Positions 55,850-63,957 of a stretch of 64,000 nucleotides of DNA are shown here, piece after piece (the stretch's first letter is position 1; each line of letters opens with the position of its first letter). The notes under the pieces were generated by a model. It did no database searches. It worked only from the letters and a program-made list of their open reading frames with translations, and had not been told where the DNA came from. This stretch comes from Alkaliphilus sp. B6464 (GTDB lineage: Bacteria > Bacillota > Clostridia > Peptostreptococcales > Natronincolaceae): positions 2,170,001 through 2,234,000 of the forward strand of contig NZ_CP058557.1 in NCBI RefSeq assembly GCF_018141165.1, in the 5' to 3' direction. The position numbers and the translations under genes were made by a program.

Positions 55850-56140
55850 TTGCAAAAAACGAAATTAACAAAAGTAATTAAGATCATTACTATTATTACT
55901 AGTATAGTAACTGTCTTGTATCTAGGATTTAGATTTTTGATACCGATATATTTGTCCTATAGATTAAATATAGAAGCAAATAAAGTAGATTCTATAGGAA
56001 TTATGGGTGGTGCAGATGGGGCAACAACTATTTTTCTTACGAGTGTATCTTCTCCTGCAAATTCTATTATTATAATCTGTGCATTGTTTTCAATGGCTGG
56101 AATTGCATATTTGGTTTTTAATAGGAAAGTTATGAAATAG
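55850..56140 (+). CDS. Small OadB-like (decarboxylase beta-subunit-related) membrane protein
   Basis: 96 aa from TTG 55850 (GAGGTGAA site). Two membrane helices flank the sequence IGIMGGADGATTIFLTS, very like the GGADGPT motif of the Na+-pumping oxaloacetate decarboxylase beta subunit. The full subunit has over 350 residues, so this is a mini-form carrying one signature motif; a pump role alone is unlikely. Similar short proteins exist in clostridia. Confidence 0.65.
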   Translation: MQKTKLTKVIKIITIITSIVTVLYLGFRFLIPIYLSYRLNIEANKVDSIGIMGGADGATTIFLTSVSSPANSIIIICALFSMAGIAYLVFNRKVMK

Positions 56141-56146
56141 ATCTAG

Positions 56147-56205
56147 CATGTAGAAAATACGGTATAACTTTCTTGTTAAATAAATCATATTAGTATTTTA
56201 CCGCG
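56147..56205 (+). repeat. Array repeat, copy 19 (promoter block only)
   Basis: GCATGTAGAAAATACGGTAT then AACTTTCTTGTTAAATAAAT. It gives the following GNAT gene its promoter. Confidence 0.8.
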
Positions 56206-56228
56206 AACTAACTATAGGGGGAATAAAT

Positions 56229-56750
56229 ATGAAACGAGTTGAAGAAAAGTCTAATTTAATAGTTTTAAGAAATACGCGAGAAGATGATTTGGATTTTGTA
56301 GTAAATTCTGAACAAGAACCTGTCAATGCTAAATATGTAAGTCAATGGACAAGAGAACAACATAGGAATGCCCTATACGAGGAAGATATTTTGCATTTAA
56401 TTGTTGAAGATAGAACAAGCCAAAAGCCTGCTGGATATGTAATTATAGCAGGTGTAACGAATCTAAATAGAAATATTGAGTTTATGAGAGTTGTAATATC
56501 AAGCAAAGGTAAGGGTTTCGGAAGAGAAACTCTAAAATTAGTAAAGAAAATTACCTTTGAAAATTTAAATGCACATAGGCTGTGGCTTGATGTTAGATAT
56601 AAAAATCAAATAGCGCAAAACCTTTATAAATCTGAGGGATTTATTGAAGAGGGTATCTTAAGAGAATGTATTTTGTATGATGGGAACTACGAATCTTTAA
56701 TTGTGATGTCTATCTTAAAAAATGAGTATATTGGCAATCTTGATTCATAA
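56229..56750 (+). CDS. GNAT acetyltransferase (RimJ/SpeG-like)
   Basis: 173 aa. LIVLRNTREDDLDFV start, acetyl-CoA motif VISSKGKGFGRETL (about 97-110) and NLYKSEGFIEEGILRE end are typical of the RimJ/SpeG group that acetylates polyamines or protein N-termini. Specific substrate unknown. ATG follows TAGGGGGAAT. Confidence 0.87.
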   Translation: MKRVEEKSNLIVLRNTREDDLDFVVNSEQEPVNAKYVSQWTREQHRNALYEEDILHLIVEDRTSQKPAGYVIIAGVTNLNRNIEFMRVVISSKGKGFGRETLKLVKKITFENLNAHRLWLDVRYKNQIAQNLYKSEGFIEEGILRECILYDGNYESLIVMSILKNEYIGNLDS

Positions 56751-56799
56751 CATTAAGATTAGCCACAACAGTAGTATAATACGAATAAGGAGGGTATTT

Positions 56800-57432
56800 G
56801 TGAAACAAATCAAAGCCAGTTTCTCGCTTGGGATGGTAAGTGCTGTCGTGTACATGACACACGTTTTTTTAGGTCAGCTTTTATGGCATGAATATAATCC
56901 AATCACCACTGATATTAGTTCTCTCACTGCCGATGGTGCGCCCCACTCAAATTTTCTACGTGTGTTAACTACTATTTATGGAATATGTTTTTTAGTTTTT
57001 GTAGTATCTTTACTGCTCCATTCTATAAAACACTACCACATAATTACTAGCGTAGGATATGGAATCATGTCAGCTATGGCACTTTCAACAACAATAGGAT
57101 ATAGTTTGTTTCCACTTACAGCAGACAAAGCAGAAATGAATTTTCAAAATACCATGCATATCCTTGTGACAGTAGTAGTTGTATTTACGACAATTGCTTC
57201 TTTGTTTACACTTGCTTTGGGTTATTGGAAAAAAGAAAAACAGAAAAACTTAGGTTTATTCTGTTTGATTTTTGGAATTCTAATATTCATATTTGGTGCA
57301 ACAAATCCTATTGGAATAGCTCTAAATCTTAACATTTTAGGTCTTACCGAAAGACTTGTCATATTCATACTACAAGCCTTTATATTTATTTGGTCATTCT
57401 TATATACGTTCAAAATTAAAATAGTATCGTAG
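56800..57432 (+). CDS. DUF998 family membrane protein
   Basis: 210 aa from GTG 56800 (AAGGAGGG site). Six helices; pattern ISSLTADGAP...F-L-R and GYSLFPL resembles DUF998. Function of the family unknown. It starts 49 bases after the GNAT stop without a repeat in between, so the two form an operon. Confidence 0.75.
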   Translation: MKQIKASFSLGMVSAVVYMTHVFLGQLLWHEYNPITTDISSLTADGAPHSNFLRVLTTIYGICFLVFVVSLLLHSIKHYHIITSVGYGIMSAMALSTTIGYSLFPLTADKAEMNFQNTMHILVTVVVVFTTIASLFTLALGYWKKEKQKNLGLFCLIFGILIFIFGATNPIGIALNLNILGLTERLVIFILQAFIFIWSFLYTFKIKIVS

Positions 57433-57439
57433 TATTTTT

Positions 57440-57725
57440 AACTTACTCTCTTAGATGTAATGATTACAAAATCAAATAATTATTTAATATACTGTATTAT
57501 TCAAAACTGAATTTTGCGGTGTTTTTATGCCGTAATTCAAGTAGAATAGGTCAATGAAATGATAGAAACAGAGAAACAGCAATCTGAGTAGTTAATATAG
57601 ATATTAAGATTAAAAGTATGAAAAATGTTTTTCAAAGCTGAATAATATGGTATTAAAATCAGAAAATCACTACAATAACATAGAAAAAATAGTATAAATT
57701 TCTTGTTGGATAAATCAAATTAGAT
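57440..57725 (+). repeat. Array repeat, copy 20 (full length, variant middle)
   Basis: Hairpin 57489-57522; the middle block is of a second type (ACAGCAATCTGAGTAGTTAA), shared only with copy 22. boxA-like TTTTTCAAAGCTGAATAATA, promoter TATAAA 57693-57698. Confidence 0.87.
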
Positions 57726-57761
57726 GAATATTCTGATTCAGAAAAAAGGGGGGGATGCCAA

Positions 57762-58517
57762 ATGTTTACATTAGATCATTTTGTAATAAATATAGATGAG
57801 GGTTATCAGCGTAATCCTAAAATAATTGAACAAATCATAAATGCAGGATTTCCGTATAAGCCGAGTTGGGGGAAGGGAACAAAAGGGTTTAAGGCATCGA
57901 ATTTATGGATTGGAAGTGAATATTTTGAGATGATAAACATCTTAAAGCATAATGGTGGAGGGTGGAAAGAGGATTGGGTTAAGCTATATAACCAAGGGCA
58001 TAGAGGGTTGATTTGTCTGATGTTAGATACTGTGGATTTAGATAGAGTTTATGAACAATTAAAGAAAAAAGACATTGAAGTTACCGTTCCTGAATATCTA
58101 GAGTTTAAGTGGTTTTTTAATTTGTTTACTCGAACAATGCCATGGAGAAATAGTTATATTTCTTTTTTTAAAGGCATTCCTTTGCAAATTGGAATACAAC
58201 AAATGAAGGATCAGAAATCTCGGGAATTTATGAACGAATACATGGTGCCCAATAGCAGGGAGAACAATATCATAGGAGTAAATAAAGTAGTGGTTAAGGG
58301 TAATCTTACTAAGGAAGATATAAAATTAATAAATTATATATTTGATGGGTATATTGTAGAGAACAACCCAATCACGATTAAGTTAAATAAAGGACAGACC
58401 TTAATATTCGAAGAAAATAAGACCTATCATGTAGAGGTCTTTACTCAATGTAGCAATGAAACTTTTAATAATAAAAATATAACTATAGAAAATGTGACTA
58501 TATATAATGGGATTTGA
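57762..58517 (+). CDS. Glyoxalase-like (VOC-type) protein
   Basis: 251 aa. TLDHFVINI at the N-terminus, a central region with GHRGLICLML, and FFKGIPLQIGIQQ, consistent with the glyoxalase-like domain of long VOC proteins. Metal ligands are not obvious beyond the first His. C-terminal part (about 160-251) unknown. ATG follows AAAGGGGGGG. Confidence 0.65.
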   Translation: MFTLDHFVINIDEGYQRNPKIIEQIINAGFPYKPSWGKGTKGFKASNLWIGSEYFEMINILKHNGGGWKEDWVKLYNQGHRGLICLMLDTVDLDRVYEQLKKKDIEVTVPEYLEFKWFFNLFTRTMPWRNSYISFFKGIPLQIGIQQMKDQKSREFMNEYMVPNSRENNIIGVNKVVVKGNLTKEDIKLINYIFDGYIVENNPITIKLNKGQTLIFEENKTYHVEVFTQCSNETFNNKNITIENVTIYNGI

Positions 58518-58544
58518 TATTAGAGTTTTTTGAGCTTCTTACAT

Positions 58545-58740
58545 TATATTCATATTAGACATAATAACTACAAAATAGAATAATTATTTAAAATACTGTA
58601 TTATTCAAAACTGAATTTTATGGTATTTTTTATATTGAAATACAAGTATATAACTCAATTTAAAGAAAATATTGCACAGATATTAAAATTTAAAATAAAA
58701 ACAATGTTTCTCGAAAACTGAATAATACAGTATTAATAAT
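58545..58740 (+). repeat. Array repeat, copy 21 (promoter block diverged)
   Basis: Lead-in, hairpin 58593-58626 (ACTGTA with TATGGT using G-U pairs), middle block, boxA-like TTCTCGAAAACTGAATAATA (58707-58726). After that the sequence departs from the consensus. Confidence 0.88.
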
Positions 58741-58860
58741 CAATATTTAATTTAATATTTATTGGGTTAAAATGGAATAATAATATAGTTGTTGCATTAA
58801 AAATTTTATTCATTTACTATGGATGTATGAGGTGGTACCAACTCTTAGGAGAGTGACCTT

Positions 58861-59862
58861 ATGTATCATTCAAGATGGAAAGGTTGTCACTATGAAGCAG
58901 GACTACGTTATGGCAATATGTTTTATAAAAATGGAGTAAATCCAATGAGTAGTATTTCAATAAGCAATGAAAGAAAAGAGTTTACGGTAAAATGTATTCC
59001 AATTTATGAGAAATTTTATCCAGAAATAGTTGAAGAAATAAAAGGAATGGCTGATGGACTAAAAATAAACTATATAGATGTCGCAAGTTTTATTTTTACT
59101 ATGTATTGTTTTACATTCGATAATAAATGTTCATGTCTAGCTATTTCAAATGAAGGAAAAATATTCTTTGCTCGAAATAGTGACTTTATTGTGAGTATAG
59201 AAAAATTATGTGATAGTGCTTATTATAAACTTAATAATGCATATTCATTTATTGGAAATACAACTGCGTGGACAGAAATGGAAGATGGTATCAACGAACA
59301 TGGACTAGCGGTTGGTTTAACTTTTATTTATCCTATAAAAATAAAACCTGGTCTTAATGCAGGGATGCTTGTTAGATATATTTTAGAGAAATGTAAAACA
59401 ACAGATGAAGCAATATTGGTATTAAAAAAACTTCCGATTGCTTCACCTCAAACAATTACGCTAGCAGATAAGTTAGGTAATATTGTAGTTGTAGAATGTA
59501 ATTGTGACAAAGTTATTGTCTTAGCTCCTCAACAAGGAAAAGATTATGTGTTTACAACAAATCATTTTGTATCTGAAGAAATGCAAGAATATCAATTTAA
59601 TGGTGTTGACGATATATATTCTCATGAACGATATAAAACATTAGTAAATGCTTTTTCCAATACCCAAGAACGTTCGATAGATTTTATAAAAAATATTTTA
59701 TCTGGGAATATGGGATTTATGTGTCAATATGATAGAAAAAAGGGAATTGATACAGTTTGGTCATCAATATATGATTTAACGGATGGTACAATTTTTAGAG
59801 TTGAAGGAAATCCTTCAAGAAAATTATTCAATCAGGATAAAAGGCTTGTGCTTAAAAAATAA
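58861..59862 (+). CDS. C45-like Ntn hydrolase / acyltransferase
   Basis: 333 aa. The candidate nucleophile is the first Cys of CSCLAIS (about residue 77); FFARNSDF and NEHGLAVGL follow, as in the C45 acyl-CoA:6-aminopenicillanate acyltransferase/linear amide hydrolase group of Ntn hydrolases. These cleave or transfer amide-linked acyl groups after self-processing. Substrate unknown. The ribosome site AGGAGAG lies within a small ACTCT/AGAGT hairpin. Confidence 0.8.
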   Translation: MYHSRWKGCHYEAGLRYGNMFYKNGVNPMSSISISNERKEFTVKCIPIYEKFYPEIVEEIKGMADGLKINYIDVASFIFTMYCFTFDNKCSCLAISNEGKIFFARNSDFIVSIEKLCDSAYYKLNNAYSFIGNTTAWTEMEDGINEHGLAVGLTFIYPIKIKPGLNAGMLVRYILEKCKTTDEAILVLKKLPIASPQTITLADKLGNIVVVECNCDKVIVLAPQQGKDYVFTTNHFVSEEMQEYQFNGVDDIYSHERYKTLVNAFSNTQERSIDFIKNILSGNMGFMCQYDRKKGIDTVWSSIYDLTDGTIFRVEGNPSRKLFNQDKRLVLKK

Positions 59863-59864
59863 GA

Positions 59865-60005
59865 GTTATATCTGATAAATTAATTTAAATGCCGTATTAT
59901 TCAGAAATGAATTTGCGGTATTTTTTATGTCATATTTCAAGTAAAATACGTCAATAAAATGATAAAAATAGAGAAATAGCAATCTGAGTAGTTAATACAG
60001 ATATT
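59865..60005 (+). repeat. Array repeat, copy 22 (hairpin and variant middle)
   Basis: Hairpin 59889-59921, then the same variant middle as copy 20 (ATAGCAATCTGAGTAGTTAA). It breaks off before TA locus 2. Confidence 0.87.
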
Positions 60006-60167
60006 ATAGATTATTTGGAAAAAATAAATAAGATTCGAGATAATAAAGATTAGAAATAGATCAGATTATTGATATAGTATAATTGTGTATGATATTATTA
60101 AAATAGGGTAATCAGGTAAAAGCAGGTGTGGTTGCCGCCTTACTTTCAGATGAAAGGAGGTGGAGCG

Positions 60168-60278
60168 ATGGATACATATCAAGCTATATCTTTAATGATG
60201 ATGTTTGGCATGCTATTGATATCGCTAATCTCCTTAATTGTTAGCCTAGTAAAGGACAACAACAAAGGAAAAAAATAA
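60168..60278 (+). CDS. Type I toxin, holin-like, paralog 2
   Basis: 36 aa (MDTYQAISLMMMFGMLLISL...) with one membrane helix and a longer charged tail (KDNNKGKK) than toxin 1. Strong AAAGGAGGTGG site, again able to pair with an upstream CCGCCT (60135-60140 with 60158-60163, one G-U). Part of a block of about 400 bp duplicated from or to 27.5 kb. Confidence 0.83.
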   Translation: MDTYQAISLMMMFGMLLISLISLIVSLVKDNNKGKK

Positions 60279-60358
60279 TCACCCTGCGCGCCATGCAGAG
60301 TGATTAAAATAGATTAATCCCTGGGTGGTAATCGCATTATGCAAATCCGATTACCTTT
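60275..60358 (-). ncRNA. Antisense antitoxin RNA 2
   Basis: Minus-strand TATAAT (complement of 60365-60370) with the same upstream TTTACT as in locus 1. The RNA would overlap the toxin mRNA 3' part and stop at the hairpin, about 80 nt. Confidence 0.68.
60277..60305 (-). terminator. Terminator of antitoxin RNA 2
   Basis: AATCACCCTGC hairpin with GCAGAGTGATT; on the minus strand followed by ATTATTTTTT. Confidence 0.7.
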
Positions 60359-60437
60359 TTTATTATTATACCACAAAGACTTTAAAAGTAAACACATACA
60401 TTGTGTAAATGGCATCTATACAATTAGATTTTTTATT

Positions 60438-60465
60438 AAACAGCTTTAATGTTGTTTTTTATTTT
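60438..60465 (+). terminator. Terminator downstream of TA locus 2
   Basis: AAACAGC, loop, GTTGTTT then TTTATTTT; homologous to 27876-27902. Confidence 0.7.
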
Positions 60466-60488
60466 GTAAAAAATTTTAATTGCTTACA

Positions 60489-60640
60489 TTCAAGATAATG
60501 TGACACAAGGATTAAAATTTAATGAGAGAAATGTTCTTTAAAAACTGAATAATACAGTACTAAAATCAGAAAATCACCATAATAACACAGGAAACATGGT
60601 ATAATTTTCTTGTTAGATAAATTAGATTAGTTTTATTATG
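60489..60640 (+). repeat. Array repeat, copy 23 (middle, boxA-like and promoter blocks)
   Basis: TTCAAGATAATGTGACACAA, boxA-like TTCTTTAAAAACTGAATAAT, promoter TATAAT 60600-60605. The hairpin part is on the other side of TA locus 2 (copy 22), so the TA block seems to sit inside a repeat. Confidence 0.88.
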
Positions 60641-60681
60641 TGAAGCAAGTATGATTTAGCTAATCTAAAGGAGGTGCAGGT

Positions 60682-60885
60682 ATGAAGTATATACCAGGAA
60701 AAGATATTAATCTCGGTTTGATATTTACTGTATTATTTGGAATTACAATAGTTGGTGGATTTGTCAAATGGCCTTTATTTATTCTTGCTGGAATTTTTCT
60801 ACTTTCCTATATTGTACTAGATAGGAACAGATTAAAATGTCCAAATTGCGGTAACAATTATTCCATTTTCAGATATTACTTATGA
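60682..60885 (+). CDS. Membrane protein with zinc-ribbon start, truncated
   Basis: 67 aa. Two helices (about 9-25 and 27-44) then CPNC, the first half of a zinc ribbon; the second Cys pair is missing because the frame runs into an ASCH gene fragment. ATG follows AAAGGAGGTG. Probably a truncated gene. Confidence 0.55.
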   Translation: MKYIPGKDINLGLIFTVLFGITIVGGFVKWPLFILAGIFLLSYIVLDRNRLKCPNCGNNYSIFRYYL

Positions 60886-61039
60886 TATTTGTAAGCGTGG
60901 GGGTGAAGATGATACATTGGAATCATGGCGTGCAGGACATATTAATTTCTTCAGGGAAGAAGGAAATAAACTTGGATATGAGTTTAGGAATGATATGCCA
61001 GTGATTTTTGAAGATTTTGAAGTAGTATATCAAGTATAG
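60862..61039 (+). pseudogene. ASCH-domain protein 3' fragment
   Basis: Reads FSDITYDICKRGGEDDTLESWRAGHINFF, then PVIFEDFEVVYQV and TAG, matching the C-terminal part of ASCH-domain proteins. It overlaps the previous gene's end in another frame; no own start. Confidence 0.65.
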
Positions 61040-61074
61040 ATTTTATAGGCAAAACAAACTAATCTGTAATATCA

Positions 61075-61216
61075 TAGTTGAGACAGAACATTTATATTAA
61101 ATGTCATGATTATAAAACTAAATATTCAAACAAAATACCGTATTATTCAGAAATGAATTTTACGGCATTTTTTATGCAGGATTACAAGATTATAACGTAA
61201 CTTGAAGATAATGCGA
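61075..61216 (+). repeat. Array repeat, copy 24, left part (interrupted by intron)
   Basis: Lead-in TTTATATTAAATGTCATGAT, hairpin 61135-61168, middle up to GAAGATAATGCGA, then intron copy 2. Confidence 0.92.
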
Positions 61217-63957
61217 GTGCGTCCTGTTGTCTGACAATCTCCTAAGTAATTAGGAATAAAACAGGCGGAAATGGAACGAAGGAGTCCATAACTAACTGTA
61301 CTGGTGATTATTCAAGGGTGAGATTCCTTTGACAAGTCTGGTGAGCTTGAAAAAGCCTAATACTCCGACTAGCATGGATTGATACCACATGAAATGTTAG
61401 TAGCTCGGTGAAGTCGCCCAAAATATTACCTAAGTCATTCTGATACGGAAATAGAAGTAGGCGGGGTGCTAGAAAATGAGTAGCGTTGAGAATGTTCCGA
61501 AGGAACTGACGAAATCTCGAATGTACGGGTCGTGAATTTTGAAATACAGAAATGTATTTAGTCCTTACGGGATATTTAGAAGTGGGAAGGTCATTTCGCA
61601 TTGCCCAACCTGCATAACTCCTTTTGATAGGGTTGGAATACACGAGGAAATCACTAATATATACAATCGTGTATATGTCTAAACGGCTTAGAGAGAAAGA
61701 CGAACCTCATAAATGAAAAGCTAATCAGTGTGGAACAGGAGAAACGAGAAAGAGTGCTTTAACGTTGGTATACGTACTCTAAGGATATAAGATAAGTTAT
61801 CGAAATTCCTGTATTCTCGTGGCAGTAGGGGTATAGTACCTAAGAAACTATGATAATAAGTAGTGGAGGGAAGACCCCAAGTCTAACCAATAAATAAAAA
61901 ATATAATTAACGGTTTTTGGAGCAGGTAAGCGAAAATGACGTAGTCACGTATTGTTAACCCTAAAGGAGATGACAAAACGGTTGATACAACAACAAAAAC
62001 TACTGAAATCGGACAACGATCTGAGGGCAATGCAAGATCGCTTTTATGAAAAATCCAAGAATAATGAAAACTTTAAATTTCACTCATTAGTCGAAAAGGC
62101 AATGTCAATTCCAACGATTATGACTGCGATTCATAATCTTAAAGCTAACAAAGGAAGTAAAACAGCAGGAATTGATAAATATACTATCAGAAAATATCTT
62201 GAACAGGATTATGATAAAACAATATCGGAAGTACAACAAGCTTTCATGAACTACAAGGCACAAAGTGTAAGGCGAGTATGGATTCCAAAGGTAGGCAAAG
62301 ATGAATTCAGACCGTTAGGAATTCCAACTATCATAGACCGAATTGTTCAAGAATGTATACGAATAGTGATAGAGCCAATATGTGAGGGAAGGTTTTTCGA
62401 ACATAGTTATGGATTCAGACCTATGAGAAATACGCACCACGCATTGGAAAGACTAACAAGTCTGGTGCATAAAACAGGATACCATTGGATTGTCGAAGGG
62501 GATATATCAAAGTTCTTCGATAAGGTAAATCATCAAATTTTAATTAGAGAACTATACAACATGGGAATCGCTGATAAGAGACTATTGATGATAATTAAAC
62601 AAATGCTTAAAGCAGGAATAATGAATGAAACAATGGTTAGTGAACTTGGCACACCACAAGGTGGGATATTATCTCCCCTACTAGCAAATGTTTACTTAAA
62701 TAAATTTGATAGATTCATTGATAATAGCTGGAAAAAGTTCAAAACTAGACATCAGTATTGTTCAGACGGAAGTAAATTACGTCAGCTAAGAGATACTTGC
62801 AAACTAAAACCTGCATTTTTGGTGAGGTATGCCGATGACTGGTGTTTAATAACTGACAGTTATGAAAATGCAGTTAAGTGGAAATTTGCTATCGAAAAGT
62901 GGCTAAGAAAGCACCTTAAATTAGAGCTGTCTAAGGACAAAACTCTCATAACAAATGTTAGGAAAAAGAAAATATCATTTCTTGGATTTACATTCAAAGT
63001 TAAAAAGAGCGGAAATGCACGAAAGGGATTTGTAACTCATACTGAACCCGATAGGGTAAGAATTCAACTCAAGAGAAAAGAATTAATGAAAAAGGCAAAA
63101 GAGTTACGAAGTAGTAGAGATATAAACGACCTATTGAATAATATCAACATATACAACAGTACAATACGTGGAATAATCAACTACTACGCACCTGCCACAC
63201 ACGTATTCGTGGAGCTTAGAAAATTAACCTTTAACCTACATTATGCTTCATACAAATCGCTAAAGAGATTCGGAGGTAAATGGATTAGAGCTAGTGAAGT
63301 GTCTAACTTAAAATCGATACACGAAAATTATGATACAAAAATCCCTGCTGTTCGATATAAAGACAAATGGGTAGGGGTAACATCAACGAATTTTAGTAAA
63401 TGGATTAAAACTAAATTGAAAAATCAAATTGAAACCCCCTATAGTCTTGAAGGTAGAAATCTTCATCACAAAATAACAGGGAAAAAGCCCCTTAAAACAA
63501 GGGCTGACGAATTACTTTCACTAACATTATCCGATTTAATAGCAAAAGGTTTAACAGGAATAAAGTATAACTTTGAGTATCACCTAAATAGACCCTATGT
63601 ATTTAATGTAGACAAAGGTAAGTGTAGAATATGTAGAAATGACCTACACAAAGATAATGTACACATACATCATGTTAGACCGTACTTGCTACTTGACGAA
63701 ATTAACAAAGTCAAAAATTTAGCTACAGTATGTGTATCTTGTCACAAGATGATTCACAATAACAATGACTATTCAGGAGTCATTAATACAAAACAACTCA
63801 GAAAGCTTAACGAATATAGGGAAAAATTAATTATATTACAAATAAATGATTAGATGGAACGCCGTATACGGTGATAAATCGTACGTACGGTGTGGAACGG
63901 GGGAAAAGGGAGTCTGACTGTTTATACAAATAAAAGATTACCCTTACCTATCGTTAT
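61217..63957 (+). mobile_element. Group II intron, copy 2 (2741 nt)
   Basis: Same length as copy 1, with an identical encoded protein and no DNA difference that I noticed on reading. Inserted after the same ATGCGA and before CGTAACTATT. Rejoining the exon ends restores ATGCGACGTAACTATT, the sequence found uninterrupted in other repeats. Confidence 0.93.
61952..63853 (+). CDS. ltrA: Group II intron reverse transcriptase/maturase (LtrA-like), copy 2
   Basis: 633 aa, the same protein as at 48186-50087, with intact YADD and HNH motifs. Identical copies point to recent retrohoming or recombination. Confidence 0.93.
   Translation: MLTLKEMTKRLIQQQKLLKSDNDLRAMQDRFYEKSKNNENFKFHSLVEKAMSIPTIMTAIHNLKANKGSKTAGIDKYTIRKYLEQDYDKTISEVQQAFMNYKAQSVRRVWIPKVGKDEFRPLGIPTIIDRIVQECIRIVIEPICEGRFFEHSYGFRPMRNTHHALERLTSLVHKTGYHWIVEGDISKFFDKVNHQILIRELYNMGIADKRLLMIIKQMLKAGIMNETMVSELGTPQGGILSPLLANVYLNKFDRFIDNSWKKFKTRHQYCSDGSKLRQLRDTCKLKPAFLVRYADDWCLITDSYENAVKWKFAIEKWLRKHLKLELSKDKTLITNVRKKKISFLGFTFKVKKSGNARKGFVTHTEPDRVRIQLKRKELMKKAKELRSSRDINDLLNNINIYNSTIRGIINYYAPATHVFVELRKLTFNLHYASYKSLKRFGGKWIRASEVSNLKSIHENYDTKIPAVRYKDKWVGVTSTNFSKWIKTKLKNQIETPYSLEGRNLHHKITGKKPLKTRADELLSLTLSDLIAKGLTGIKYNFEYHLNRPYVFNVDKGKCRICRNDLHKDNVHIHHVRPYLLLDEINKVKNLATVCVSCHKMIHNNNDYSGVINTKQLRKLNEYREKLIILQIND

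Larger units (their letters stand above)
60107..60355. repeat. Inverted repeat flanking toxin 2
   Basis: Left arm 60107-60136 (GGTAATC...GTTGCC) and right arm 60327-60355 (GGTAATCG...GATTACC). Same layout as TA locus 1 with several differing bases, so the pairing is kept although the sequences have drifted. Confidence 0.65.

Noticed and set aside
58828-58860. T-box antiterminator (GGTGGTACC)
   Set aside because: The nonamer-like sequence occurs alone, without specifier loop, stem I or terminator, and the gene downstream is not an amino-acid gene.
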